Source of the DNA: Xanthobacter tagetidis
GTDB taxonomy: Bacteria; Pseudomonadota; Alphaproteobacteria; Rhizobiales; Xanthobacteraceae
Assembly: GCF_003667445.1 (NCBI RefSeq)
Contig: NZ_RCTF01000002.1
Location: forward strand, 124,001 to 188,000
DNA length: 64,000 bases
Reading direction: 5' to 3'
Positions 27,035-35,572 of this stretch are shown here, piece by piece. Made by a program: the position numbers and the translations under genes. The notes under the pieces are model-generated. The model saw only the letters and a list, made by a program, of their open reading frames with translations. It was not told the origin of the DNA and made no database searches. The stretch's first letter is position 1, and each line of letters opens with the position of its first letter.

Positions 27035-27049
27035 TGATTATATTATTCA
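27035..27049 (+). promoter_or_regulatory. RirA-type iron-responsive operator candidate upstream of hemP
   Basis: TGA-N9-TCA (TGATTATATTATTCA) in an AT-rich stretch, 104 bases before the hemP start. This matches the published rhizobial IRO consensus bound by RirA. A downstream ATCA adds a second near half-site. Confidence 0.5.
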
Positions 27050-27152
27050 ATAGATCAGAACGCAGCATTTCATTGTCGAATGCTTCCAAGCTGCCGCGAT
27101 TGTCTTGAGATATCAGAGGGTCCGGCGCTTCTTAGATTTGGAGTAATTCCAG

Positions 27153-27368
27153 ATGTCCAGGCATGAGCACGTGCGCGGTCACTGGCGTGACCTCTCCGGC
27201 GGCGCGGCCGACCGTGAGAGCGGGGCGGCCCGCGCATTGCCGATGGTGAACGCCCAGCTGGACAGCCGAGACCTGTTCGCATCCGAGCGCGTCATCACCA
27301 TCGCCCACGGCGATCAGGTCTATCAGCTGCGCCTCACGTCCCAGAACAAGCTGATTCTCACCAAGTGA
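27153..27368 (+). CDS. hemP: Hemin uptake protein HemP
   Basis: A 71-residue protein. The C-terminal 40 residues carry the HemP signature: LDSRDLF, VITIAHGDQVYQLRLTSQNKLILTK. HemP proteins are short iron-regulated proteins encoded with heme-uptake genes; direct evidence in several bacteria implicates them in control or support of heme receptor expression. GGAG precedes ATG 27153 by about 9 bases; ATG 27243 is an alternative start that leaves only the core. No heme transporter gene is adjacent. Confidence 0.88.
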   Translation: MSRHEHVRGHWRDLSGGAADRESGAARALPMVNAQLDSRDLFASERVITIAHGDQVYQLRLTSQNKLILTK

Positions 27369-27775
27369 GCCCCCGGCGGCGCCCGCGCCGCCCGGGACGC
27401 CGCCGGCCTCGCGCGGGGCGGCGCCGGTCCCTCGCGTATCGTCATGCCCGGCCTCGTGCCGGGCATCCACGCCGTCCCGCCGGCGCCGCGCCGGACGTGC
27501 GCGCCCCGCCGCCGGGCGTGGATGGCCGGGACAAGCCCGGCCATTACGGCATATCCCAGGGACATGCCGTCCGCACGGGTCGTGAATGGTCTTTGGACTG
27601 TATCATGATGCCGCACGTCCGGGGTCGCGCGGCGCGCGGCGATTTGCGCCTTTCCTTCGCCTCCTTCCTTTGCCAGTAGCTCCGCCCGCGCGACGGAACC
27701 GGGAGCGCCGACCCTTTCCGGGGGAGGCGTTTCTGCTATTGTCCGCGCCCAATTCAAGCGGATCCTATAGAGCGC
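27369..27775. other. 407-base intergenic region with one dispersed palindromic element
   Basis: No gene seen. It holds a mirrored repeat (27440-27549) and then about 225 bases of GC-rich DNA leading to the GT39 gene, including a TATAG stretch about 15 bases before that start. Confidence 0.6.
27440..27549. repeat. Dispersed palindromic intergenic element (copy 1)
   Basis: Outer arms GTCATGCCCGGCCTCGTGCC / GGGACAAGCCCGGCCATTAC are near-complementary, with inner arms GGGCATCCACGCC / GGGCGTGGATGGCC. The same plan recurs at 31625, 37816, 38007, 43183, 50484-50947 and 57099. No transposase lies nearby. Confidence 0.75.
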
Positions 27776-29530
27776 ATGGCCATTTCTGAGCCCGCATCCG
27801 GCAAGGGACGGGCCCTCGAACTCGACCTTCCGCAGCGCCTCGACCGGGCGCTCGGCGCGGCCTCCGCGCGCCATGGCCGCGCGTGCCTCGCGCTGGTCGT
27901 CGTGTGCCTGATCGCCTTCCTGCCCGGCTTCTTCTCGCTCTCGCCCATCGACCGCGACGAGGCGCGCTTCGCCCAGGCCACGAAGCAGATGCTGGAGAGC
28001 GGCAATTACGTGGACATCCGCTTCCACGACCAGGCGCGCCACAAGAAGCCGGTGGGCATCTACTGGCTCCAGGCGGCGGCGGTGCGCGCCGGCGAGGCGG
28101 TGATCGGCCCCTCGGCGCGGTACACGATCGGCCTCTACCGCATCCCCTCGCTCCTGGGCGCCATCGGCGCGGTGCTGCTCACCTACTGGGCGGCGCTCGC
28201 CTTCGTCAGCCGGCGCGGCGCGCTGCTCGCGGGCCTGATGATGGCGACCTCCGTTCTGCTCGGGGTGGAGGCGCGCCTCGCCAAGACCGATGCGGTGCTG
28301 CTGTTCACCATCCTCGCCGCCTTCGGCGCGCTGGCGCACGCATATCTGCGCACCGTCGCGGCGCGCGAGAGGGGGGAGGCAGCGCCGAAGGGCGACCTCG
28401 GCCTCGCCTTCGTGTTCTGGACCGCGCTCGCCGGCGGCATCCTCATCAAGGGACCCATGGCGCCGCTGTTCGTGGCGCTGCCCATGCTGGTGCTGGCGAT
28501 CATCGAGCGCTCGGTCGCCTTCCTGCGCCCCCTGAAGCCGCTGATGGGCCTCGCCTGGTGCCTGCTGCTGGCGCTGCCCTGGTTCGTCGCGATCTATTAC
28601 GTCACCGCCGGCGCCTTCTACGAGCACGCGGTGGGCGTCGACATGCTCGGCAAGGTGACGGAAGGGCAGGAGGGCCACTGGGGCCCGCCCGGCACCTATC
28701 TTCTGGCAGTGTGGGGCACCTTCTGGCCGGCGATCGTGCTGGTCGCCATGGCGGCGCCGTTCGCCTGGCGGGCGCGGCGCGAGCCGAAGGTGCGCTTCCT
28801 GCTCGCCTTCGTGCTGCCCACCTGGATCGCGTTCGAGATCGCCGCCACCAAGCTGCCCCACTACGTGCTGCCGCTCTATCCCGCGCTCGCCATCCTGGCG
28901 GTTCTGGCGGCGGAGCGCGGCGCGCTCGCCAAGGCGGGCTCGAAGCTCGCCGAGGTGGTGCGGCTGTGGCCGATCCTCGCCATCGTCATCGCAGCCGGGC
29001 TGGTCGGCCTCGGCGTCTGGCTCGGCTCCGGCCTCGGTCTCCTGGCCTGGCCGCTGCTGGGTCTGGCGGCGGTGCTCACCTGGTGGGCGGCGCTCGCCTA
29101 TCGGCGGGTCGGCGCGCCGGGCGCCTTCCTCACCGCCGCCTTGGGCGCGCTGGCGCTCTATGTCGCCACCTACCAGATCCTGCTGCCGCAGATGGGTGCG
29201 CTGTGGGTGTCCGAGCGCCTCGCCACAGTGGCGAAGGCGGAGGGCTGCCCGGCGGGCCGGATCGCCACCGCCCCCTACCAGGAGCCGAGCCTCGTCTTCC
29301 TGGTGGGGACCGACATCAAGTTCATGCCCGCCGCGATGGCGGCGGACCACCTCAAGCAGGGCGGCTGCGCGCTCGCCTTCATCGAGGACCGGGTGATGGG
29401 GCCGTTCAAGGTCCGCGCAGCGGCGCTCGGCCTCAAGTACCGCACGGTCACCACCGTGGACGGCTTCGCCTACAATGGCGGGCGCCCGGTGGCGGTGACG
29501 GTGCTGCGCTCCGAGGAGCCGGGTTCGTGA
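27776..29530 (+). CDS. ArnT-like glycosyltransferase family 39 protein
   Basis: A 584-residue inner-membrane glycosyltransferase with about 12 helices. The first periplasmic loop carries the catalytic-type PIDRDEARFAQATKQML motif and DQARHKKPVGIYWLQ, both as in ArnT and rhizobial RgtA-D enzymes. Such enzymes move a sugar from a polyprenyl-phosphate donor to lipid A, core or other acceptors on the periplasmic side. Overlap with the next gene (GTGA) and the downstream GT2 suggest the donor is made by the same operon. Which sugar is unknown. Confidence 0.9.
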   Translation: MAISEPASGKGRALELDLPQRLDRALGAASARHGRACLALVVVCLIAFLPGFFSLSPIDRDEARFAQATKQMLESGNYVDIRFHDQARHKKPVGIYWLQAAAVRAGEAVIGPSARYTIGLYRIPSLLGAIGAVLLTYWAALAFVSRRGALLAGLMMATSVLLGVEARLAKTDAVLLFTILAAFGALAHAYLRTVAARERGEAAPKGDLGLAFVFWTALAGGILIKGPMAPLFVALPMLVLAIIERSVAFLRPLKPLMGLAWCLLLALPWFVAIYYVTAGAFYEHAVGVDMLGKVTEGQEGHWGPPGTYLLAVWGTFWPAIVLVAMAAPFAWRARREPKVRFLLAFVLPTWIAFEIAATKLPHYVLPLYPALAILAVLAAERGALAKAGSKLAEVVRLWPILAIVIAAGLVGLGVWLGSGLGLLAWPLLGLAAVLTWWAALAYRRVGAPGAFLTAALGALALYVATYQILLPQMGALWVSERLATVAKAEGCPAGRIATAPYQEPSLVFLVGTDIKFMPAAMAADHLKQGGCALAFIEDRVMGPFKVRAAALGLKYRTVTTVDGFAYNGGRPVAVTVLRSEEPGS

Positions 29531-30450
29531 GCGCGCCGGCGCCCGGACACCCTGCTCTTCGCGGCCTGCGCGCGGCCGGCGACGGGTTCGTGCGCCTCCT
29601 CGCCGCGCTGCTCGGCACGCTCGCGTATCTGAAGGCGCGGCCGAAGCGGCGCCCGGCGCCGCGCCTCGGCTTTGCCGGCGCGTGGGAGGGCGTGGCGCTG
29701 GCGCTTCTGGCCATCGGGCTGGTCGCGTCCGCCATGGTGCTGGTGGACCCGCTCATCCCCGGACTGCGCCCCCGCCTCAACCGGGAGTTCGTCGCCTTCG
29801 CAGACCGGCTGACCGACCTCGGCCTCGGCACGGTCATCCTCTGGCCGATCGGCCTCGCGCTGCTCTATGTGCTGGCGCTCCAGCCGCGGCTCGACGCCAT
29901 GGGCCGGCGGGTGGCGGCGAGCCTCGTCGCGCGGCTCGGCTTCCTGTTCGCCTCCATCGCCACCATCGGCCTTTCGGTGGCGATCGTGAAGCACCTGCTC
30001 GGCCGCGCCCGGCCGCAGGCGGCCTTCTTCCTGCCCGGCCCGAACGCGCAGCTGACGTTCGACTGGCTGGTCTGGAAGTCGAGCTTCGCCTCCTTTCCCT
30101 CCGGCCACGCCACCACCGTGTTCGCCACCGCCGTCGCCTTCGCCGCGCTCTATCCGCGCGCGCGCGGCTGGCTGCTGGCGCTGGCGGTGGTGGTGGCCTC
30201 CACCCGTGTGGTGCTGGGCTCGCACTATCCGAGCGACGTGATCGCGGGCGCGGCCATCGGCGCGGCCTTCGTGCTCGGCATGGTGAAGGTGTTCGCCGCC
30301 CGCCGGGTGGTGTTCGCCGTCGGCGCCGACGGACGCGTCCGGCCCATGGCGGGACCATCGGCGCGCCGGCTCGGCCAGGTGCTGTTTCCCAAGGCGCCCG
30401 GAGCGCCCGACGGCGCCTCCGGCGGCGCCCCCCTCGAAGAGGCGAGATAA
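29527..30450 (+). CDS. PAP2 family phosphatase (membrane)
   Basis: A 307-residue membrane phosphatase with about six helices. The three PAP2 motifs are present: KHLLGRARPQ, PSGHATT and TRVVLGSHYPSD. The family dephosphorylates lipid phosphates, including undecaprenyl diphosphate and lipid A phosphates. It starts at GTG 29527, overlapping the GT39 stop. In this cassette it may recycle the polyprenyl carrier or remove a lipid A phosphate. Confidence 0.9.
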   Translation: MSAPAPGHPALRGLRAAGDGFVRLLAALLGTLAYLKARPKRRPAPRLGFAGAWEGVALALLAIGLVASAMVLVDPLIPGLRPRLNREFVAFADRLTDLGLGTVILWPIGLALLYVLALQPRLDAMGRRVAASLVARLGFLFASIATIGLSVAIVKHLLGRARPQAAFFLPGPNAQLTFDWLVWKSSFASFPSGHATTVFATAVAFAALYPRARGWLLALAVVVASTRVVLGSHYPSDVIAGAAIGAAFVLGMVKVFAARRVVFAVGADGRVRPMAGPSARRLGQVLFPKAPGAPDGASGGAPLEEAR

Positions 30451-31209
30451 GTGAACGCTCCCTTCCAAGATTTCCCGGCGGCGCCGCGGCTTTCGGTGGT
30501 CATCGCCGTGAAGGACGAGGCCGAGAATATCGCCCCGCTGATCGCCGAGATCGACGCGGCGTTGGCCGGGCACGCTTTTGAGCTGGTGTTCGTGGACGAC
30601 GGCTCCACCGACGGCACCGCCGAGGAGCTGAGGAAGGCCGCCGCCGGCCGTCCCTATCTGCGCGTCCTCACCCATGCCGCCTCCTGCGGCAAGTCCGCCG
30701 GCGTCGACACCGGCGCGCGGGCGGCGCGCGGCCACATCCTGCTGCTGCTCGACGGCGACGGCCAGAACAACCCGGCCTATCTGCCGGAGATGGTGCGCGC
30801 CATGGACGAGGGCGGCCCGCGGGTCGGCATCGTCCAGGGCGAGCGGCAGGGCCGCAAGGACACCCGCTTCAAGCGCTTCCAGTCCCGCTTTGCCAACGGC
30901 GTGCGGCGCACTTTGCTGAACGACGACACCATCGACACCGGCTGCGGCCTCAAGGTGGTGCGGCGCGACGTGCATCTGCGCCTGCCGGTGTTCGACGGCC
31001 TGCACCGCTTCATGCCGGCGCTGGTGAAGCGCGAGGGCTACGAGGTGCGCATCGTCAAGGTGGTGGACCGGCCGCGCTGGCACGGCCATTCCAAATACGG
31101 CTTCTGGAACCGCCTGTGGGTCGGCATCGCCGACCTGTTCGGGGTGTTCTGGCTCATCCGGCGGCGCAAGGTGCCGCAGCTCATCAATGAGAGTATCGAT
31201 GCTCGTTGA
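30451..31209 (+). CDS. Glycosyltransferase family 2 (polyprenyl-phosphate sugar synthase type)
   Basis: A 252-residue GT-A enzyme resembling dolichol-phosphate mannose synthase and ArnC/RgtE. Motifs: LSVVIAVKDEAENI, FVDDGSTDG, LLLLDGDGQNNP (metal site) and RFMPALVKREGY; no C-terminal membrane pair is present. It starts at GTG 30451 directly after the PAP2 stop. It probably loads a sugar onto polyprenyl phosphate for the GT39 enzyme. Confidence 0.9.
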   Translation: MNAPFQDFPAAPRLSVVIAVKDEAENIAPLIAEIDAALAGHAFELVFVDDGSTDGTAEELRKAAAGRPYLRVLTHAASCGKSAGVDTGARAARGHILLLLDGDGQNNPAYLPEMVRAMDEGGPRVGIVQGERQGRKDTRFKRFQSRFANGVRRTLLNDDTIDTGCGLKVVRRDVHLRLPVFDGLHRFMPALVKREGYEVRIVKVVDRPRWHGHSKYGFWNRLWVGIADLFGVFWLIRRRKVPQLINESIDAR

Positions 31210-31531
31210 ACTCGCCCACCAGGTTGGTGACTATCTGCACGACGTCTTCGTCGCCCAGCTCGACGGATGGGTGATCCTGGGCTTCGTCGCCCAGTTCATG
31301 TTCACCATGCGCTTCGTGGTGCAGTGGATCGCCAGCGAGAAGGCGCAGCGCTCGGTGATCCCGTTCGCCTTCTGGACCTTCTCGCTCGGCGGCGGCACGC
31401 TGCTGCTGATCTATGCGCTCTACCGGCGCGATCCGGTGTTCATCGCCGGGCAGGCGCTGTCCACCTTCATCTATATCCGCAACCTGCAGTTCGCCCTGCG
31501 CGAACGCCGGGCGGCGCGCGCCGTGACCTGA
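31199..31531 (+). CDS. LAB_N (lipid-A-disaccharide synthase N-terminal-like) membrane protein
   Basis: A 110-residue protein with three membrane segments and the LAB_N pattern (LGFVAQFMFTMRFVVQWIASEK, PFAFWTFSLGGGTLLLIYALYR). Despite the name it is not LpxB; these small proteins occur with GT2/GT39 genes and are thought to aid lipid-linked sugar transfer or flipping. ATG 31199 overlaps the GT2 stop by 11 bases, with GAGAG as ribosome site; ATG 31187 is in frame upstream. Confidence 0.88.
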   Translation: MLVELAHQVGDYLHDVFVAQLDGWVILGFVAQFMFTMRFVVQWIASEKAQRSVIPFAFWTFSLGGGTLLLIYALYRRDPVFIAGQALSTFIYIRNLQFALRERRAARAVT

Positions 31532-31624
31532 GGGCACGGGCGGGAGGCTGCGGGGAAAGGGTTGCAGCGCGGCACCGCGCCGGCCTGCGTGCGCCCGTGC
31601 CGCATCTTGCGAACCACACTCGCC

Positions 31625-31730
31625 GTCATCCCCCGGCTTGTCCGGGGGATCCACTTTACGGCGAGGCTGATGATCTTCGAGCGCAGGCGCGGCGGCCCGG
31701 CGGATATCCCGCACGCGCCGGGGCATGACG
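31625..31730. repeat. Dispersed palindromic intergenic element (copy 2, degraded)
   Basis: The left arm GTCATCCCCCGGCTTGTCC with its internal hairpin mate GGGGGATCCAC is intact. The right arm (around 31718-31730, GCCGGGGCATGACG) is partly decayed. It lies between the LAB_N gene and the convergent metC-like gene. Confidence 0.6.
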
Positions 31731-31784
31731 CGGTGGGAGCGCGGCGTGCGACGCGGTGGGACGTCGGCTCGCCGGCCGCCCCCC

Positions 31785-32972
31785 TCAGCCCGCCGCGGCC
31801 CGCATCTTGGCGAACGCCTGGTCGATGTCGGACTTCAGGTCGTCCACGTCCTCCAGGCCGATGTGGATGCGCACGGCCGGGCCCTCCACCTTCCAGGTGG
31901 TGGCGGTGCGATAGTCGGCGCAGTCGAACGGGATGGCGAGGCTCTCATAGCCGCCCCACGAATAGCCCATGCCGAACAGGGCCAGCGCATCGAAGAAGGT
32001 GGCCATCGCCCGTTCCGGCACGGGCTTCAGGATGAAGCTGAACAGCCCGCTCGCGCCGGTGAAGTCGCGCGACCAGATCGCAAAGCCGGGGTCGGTGGGC
32101 AGGGCCGGGTGGAGCACCCGGGAGACCTCGGGCCGGCCCTCAAGCCAGCGGGCGATCTCCAGCCCCGACGCGTGGTGCCGCTCCAGCCGCACCGCCATGG
32201 TCCGAAGGCCGCGCGCGCCGAGCGCGGCGTCGTCCGGGCTGATGGTGATGCCGAGCGTGCCGTGGGTGTCGTGCACCTTGCGCCAGGCCGGGCCGACCGC
32301 GGAGACCGTGCCGAGATTGAGATCCGCATGGCCGCCGATATATTTCGTGCCGGCCTGGATCGAGACGTCCACGCCGAAGGCATGCGGCTTGAAGAAGAGC
32401 GGCGTCGCCCAGGTGTTGTCGATCAGGGTCGTGATGCCGCGCGCGCGGGCGATCGCGGTGATGGCCGGCACGTCCTGCATCTCGAAGCTCTGGGAGCCGG
32501 GCGATTCCAGGAAGATGGCGCGGGTGTTCGGGCCGATCAGGTCGGCGATGCCGGCGCCGACGAGCGGATCGTAATAGGTGGTCGCGACGCCGAGCCGCTT
32601 CAGCACCGTGTCGCAGATCAGGCGGGTGGGTTTGTAGACCGTGTCCACCATCAGCAGATGGTCGCCGGCGCCCAGCACCGAGAGGAGGCCGAGCCCGCAG
32701 GCCGAGAGGCCGGACGGGGTGAGCACCACCCCGTCGCTGCCCTCCAGCGCCTGGAGCGCGCCCTCCAGCGCCTCGGTGGTGGGATTGCCGCGCCGGCCGT
32801 AGCTGTAGCGCCCGCGATGGTGCACGAGATCGTCATAGGTGGGGGACAGGACGGTGGAGCCGCGCACCACCGGCGTGTTCACGAACCCGTCAAATCGCAA
32901 GGGGTCGCGCCCGAGCCGCACCACCTCGGTGTGCGGCGCGAAGACACGCCCCCCATCATCCTCGTGACCCAT
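31785..32972 (-). CDS. metC: Cystathionine beta-lyase (MetC type), PLP enzyme
   Basis: A 395-residue Cys/Met-metabolism PLP enzyme of the proteobacterial MetC branch. Features: YSYGRRGNPTTEALEGAL, the PLP-lysine segment SIQAGTKYIGGHAD, and C-terminal ALFGMGYSWGGYESL, IRIHIGLEDVDDL-like (RIHIGLEDVDDLK). It cleaves cystathionine to homocysteine, pyruvate and ammonia; activity on cystine is a common side reaction. It is divergent from aapJ, with about 168 bases between. Confidence 0.9.
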   Translation of the reverse strand: MGHEDDGGRVFAPHTEVVRLGRDPLRFDGFVNTPVVRGSTVLSPTYDDLVHHRGRYSYGRRGNPTTEALEGALQALEGSDGVVLTPSGLSACGLGLLSVLGAGDHLLMVDTVYKPTRLICDTVLKRLGVATTYYDPLVGAGIADLIGPNTRAIFLESPGSQSFEMQDVPAITAIARARGITTLIDNTWATPLFFKPHAFGVDVSIQAGTKYIGGHADLNLGTVSAVGPAWRKVHDTHGTLGITISPDDAALGARGLRTMAVRLERHHASGLEIARWLEGRPEVSRVLHPALPTDPGFAIWSRDFTGASGLFSFILKPVPERAMATFFDALALFGMGYSWGGYESLAIPFDCADYRTATTWKVEGPAVRIHIGLEDVDDLKSDIDQAFAKMRAAAG

Positions 32973-33140
32973 GTTCCCGCTCCGTCCCGGAATTCCGCGT
33001 GCGCTGCGTCAGCCTCTATTGACCCGACCCGCGCAAGACGATGAGATGCGCAGATACGATGCCTCGGCGCCTTCGTCGAGCCGACGCGACGCGCGCGGCC
33101 CCGATAGGCTGACCGGGACCACCAGAGAAGGGACGTTTCC

Positions 33141-34154
33141 GTGAAAAAATTCCTCATCGCAGCAACTGCCGGCCTGCTTGCCATGGCAGGCGCGGCCCAG
33201 GCGGCGACCCTCGACGACGTCAAGGCGCGTGGTGCGCTGAACTGCGGCGTGTCCCAGGGCCTGCCGGGCTTCTCCAGCCCGAACGACAAGAACGAGTGGT
33301 CGGGCCTCGACGTGGATTTCTGCCGCGCCATCGCGGCGGCGATCTTCAACGATCCCAGCAAGGTGAAGTATTCGCCGCTCTCCGCCAAGGACCGCTTCAC
33401 CGCGCTGACCTCGGGCGCCATCGATCTCCTGTCGCGCAACACCACCTGGACCATGTCGCGCGACACCACGCTCGGCTTCAACTTCGCCGGCGTGATCTAT
33501 TATGACGGCCAGGGCTTCATGATCCGCAAGTCCGCCGGCGTGAAGTCCACCACCGAGCTCGACGGCGCCTCGATCTGCGTGCAGACCGGCACCTCGAACG
33601 AGCTGAACGTGGGCGACTACTTCCGCTCGAAGAACATGAAGTACAAGGAGGTCATCGCCTTCGCCACCCTCGACGAGGCGATCAAGGCCTACGAATCCGG
33701 CCGCTGCGACGCGTTCACCTCCGACCGCTCCCAGCTCGCCGCGGTGCGCCTGAAGCTGACCAACCCGGCCGACCACCTGGTGCTGCCGGAGACCATCTCC
33801 AAGGAGCCGCTCGGCCCGCTGGTGCGCCATGGCGACGACCAGTGGTTCGACCTGGTGAAGTGGACCTATTTCGCGCTTCTCAACGCGGAAGAGCTGGGCA
33901 TCACCTCGAAGAATGTCGACCAGATGGTCAACTCCACCAATCCCGAGATCAAGCGCCTGCTCGGCACCGACGGCAAGTATGGCGAGGGTGTCGGCCTCAC
34001 CGCCGACTGGGCCGTGCGCATCATCAAGGCGGTCGGCAATTACGGCGAGATCTACGACCGCAATGTCGGTCCCAGCACCCCGCTCGGCATCGAGCGCGGC
34101 ATCAACAAGCTGTGGACCGAAGGCGGCCTGCAGTACGGCATGCCGGTGCGCTGA
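33141..34154 (+). CDS. aapJ: General L-amino acid ABC transporter substrate-binding protein AapJ
   Basis: A 337-residue periplasmic amino-acid binding protein with signal peptide ending near residue 22 (AGAAQA). The start of the mature protein (LDDVKARGALNCGVSQGLPGFSSPND) and LGTDGKYGEGVGLTADWAVRI near the end are characteristic of AapJ. It feeds a broad-specificity amino acid importer formed with AapQ, AapM and AapP downstream. ATG 33141 follows AAGGGACG. Confidence 0.95.
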   Translation: MKKFLIAATAGLLAMAGAAQAATLDDVKARGALNCGVSQGLPGFSSPNDKNEWSGLDVDFCRAIAAAIFNDPSKVKYSPLSAKDRFTALTSGAIDLLSRNTTWTMSRDTTLGFNFAGVIYYDGQGFMIRKSAGVKSTTELDGASICVQTGTSNELNVGDYFRSKNMKYKEVIAFATLDEAIKAYESGRCDAFTSDRSQLAAVRLKLTNPADHLVLPETISKEPLGPLVRHGDDQWFDLVKWTYFALLNAEELGITSKNVDQMVNSTNPEIKRLLGTDGKYGEGVGLTADWAVRIIKAVGNYGEIYDRNVGPSTPLGIERGINKLWTEGGLQYGMPVR

Positions 34155-34162
34155 CGCCTGAC

Positions 34163-34183
34163 GGCCGGGCCGCGCGCCCGGCC
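34163..34183 (+). terminator. Stem-loop between aapJ and aapQ
   Basis: A perfect 8-base GC stem (GGCCGGGC / GCCCGGCC) with a 5-base loop, 8 bases after the aapJ stop, followed at once by a second GCTCCCGCGGGAGC palindrome. There is no T-run, so partial termination or 3'-end protection of the binding-protein message is likelier than full termination. Confidence 0.5.
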
Positions 34184-34275
34184 CGCTCCCGCGGGAGCCG
34201 CGACAAGGGGGAGGGGCGCCGGCGCCCCGCCCCCAACCATAAGGGGAAAAATCCCCCCACCTTCTTGAGGGGCAC

Positions 34276-35571
34276 ATGAGCGAAGCGACAGATTCCGCGC
34301 CGACGCATGGCGCGGGCCGGCGATGGTCATGGACCGACCCGAAGCTGCGGTCGGCCGTCATTCAGATCGCGCTCGGGCTGCTGCTGCTCTTCCTGCTGTG
34401 GGCCTTCTACAGCAATGCGGTGGCGAACCTCGCCCGCCAGGGCATCGCCTCGGGCTTCGGCTTCCTCGACAACCGGGCCGGCTTCGCCATCAGCCAGACG
34501 CTGATCCCCTACAACGAGGACATGAGCTATGGCCGCGCCTTCCTGGTGGGCCTGCTCAATACGCTGCTGGTGGCGGTGCTCGGCATCATCCTCGCCACCA
34601 TCCTCGGCTTCCTGATGGGCATCGCCCGCCTGTCGAAGAACGTCGTGATCCAGGCGCTCGCCTCCGCTTATGTGGAGGTCACGCGCAACCTTCCGCCGCT
34701 GTTCCAGATCCTGTTCTGGTACCTCGCCGTGCTCGCCGCCCTGCCGGGGCCGCGCCAGAGCTGGGGCTTCGGCCTCCAGCCCCTGTTCGGGGCGATCGGC
34801 AACGGCCTCAACGCCATCGGCCTCGGCGTCATCGGCGGCCCCATCGGCGCCTTCGCCGCGGGGCTCGGCGCGCCCTCGGTGTTCGTCAACAACCGCGGCC
34901 TCGTGGTGCCGCGCTTCTTCATGGAGAGCGGCGGCACGCTGCTGCTGGCCGCCATCGCCGCCGGCATCGTCATCGCCGTCCTGTTCTCGCGCTTCGCCAA
35001 GAAGCGCCGGGAGGCCACGGGCCAGATCTACCCGGTGTTCTGGATCGGCCTCGCCATCATCGTCGGCCTGCCGCTGCTGGTGTCCGCGGCCATGGGCTTT
35101 CCCATCGGCGTCGAGCGGCCGCAGCTGCGCGGCTTCAATTTTTCCGGCGGCGTCACCGTCATTCCCGAATTCGTGGCGCTGCTGCTTGCGCTGGTCATCT
35201 ACACCGCCGGCTTCATCGCCGAGATCGTGCGCGCCGGCATCCTCGCCGTGTCCAAGGGGCAGAGCGAGGCGGCGCACTCGCTCGGCCTGCGCAACGGGCC
35301 GACCCTGCGCCTCGTCGTGATCCCCCAGGCGCTGCGGGTGATCGTGCCGCCGCTCACCAGCCAGTATCTCAACCTCACCAAGAACTCCTCGCTCGGGGTC
35401 GCGGTGGGCTATCCGGACCTGTTCTCGGTGTTCGCCGGCTCGACCCTGAACCAGACCGGGCAGGCGATCGAGATCATCGCCATGACCATGGCGGTCTACC
35501 TCACCATCTCCATCCTCACCTCGGCGCTGATGGGCTGGTACAACAAGCGCGTCGCGCTGGTGGAGCGCTGA
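34276..35571 (+). CDS. aapQ: Amino acid ABC transporter permease AapQ
   Basis: A 431-residue His/Glu/Gln/Arg-type permease, larger than typical 220-residue HisM-type permeases because of an extra central hydrophobic insert, as in AapQ/BztB. Conserved stretches: VEVTRNLPPLFQILFWY, EIVRAGILAVSKGQSEAAHS (EAA loop), LRVIVPPLTSQYLNLTKNSS. The ATG 34276 follows TTGAGGGGCAC. Confidence 0.95.
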   Translation: MSEATDSAPTHGAGRRWSWTDPKLRSAVIQIALGLLLLFLLWAFYSNAVANLARQGIASGFGFLDNRAGFAISQTLIPYNEDMSYGRAFLVGLLNTLLVAVLGIILATILGFLMGIARLSKNVVIQALASAYVEVTRNLPPLFQILFWYLAVLAALPGPRQSWGFGLQPLFGAIGNGLNAIGLGVIGGPIGAFAAGLGAPSVFVNNRGLVVPRFFMESGGTLLLAAIAAGIVIAVLFSRFAKKRREATGQIYPVFWIGLAIIVGLPLLVSAAMGFPIGVERPQLRGFNFSGGVTVIPEFVALLLALVIYTAGFIAEIVRAGILAVSKGQSEAAHSLGLRNGPTLRLVVIPQALRVIVPPLTSQYLNLTKNSSLGVAVGYPDLFSVFAGSTLNQTGQAIEIIAMTMAVYLTISILTSALMGWYNKRVALVER

Positions 35572-35572
35572 G

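Noticed and set aside
29470..31089. 539-codon minus-strand frame opposite the PAP2 and GT2 genes
   Set aside because: Histidine/Arg/Ala-rich shadow; plus strand has intact PAP2 and GT2 motifs in translationally coupled genes.
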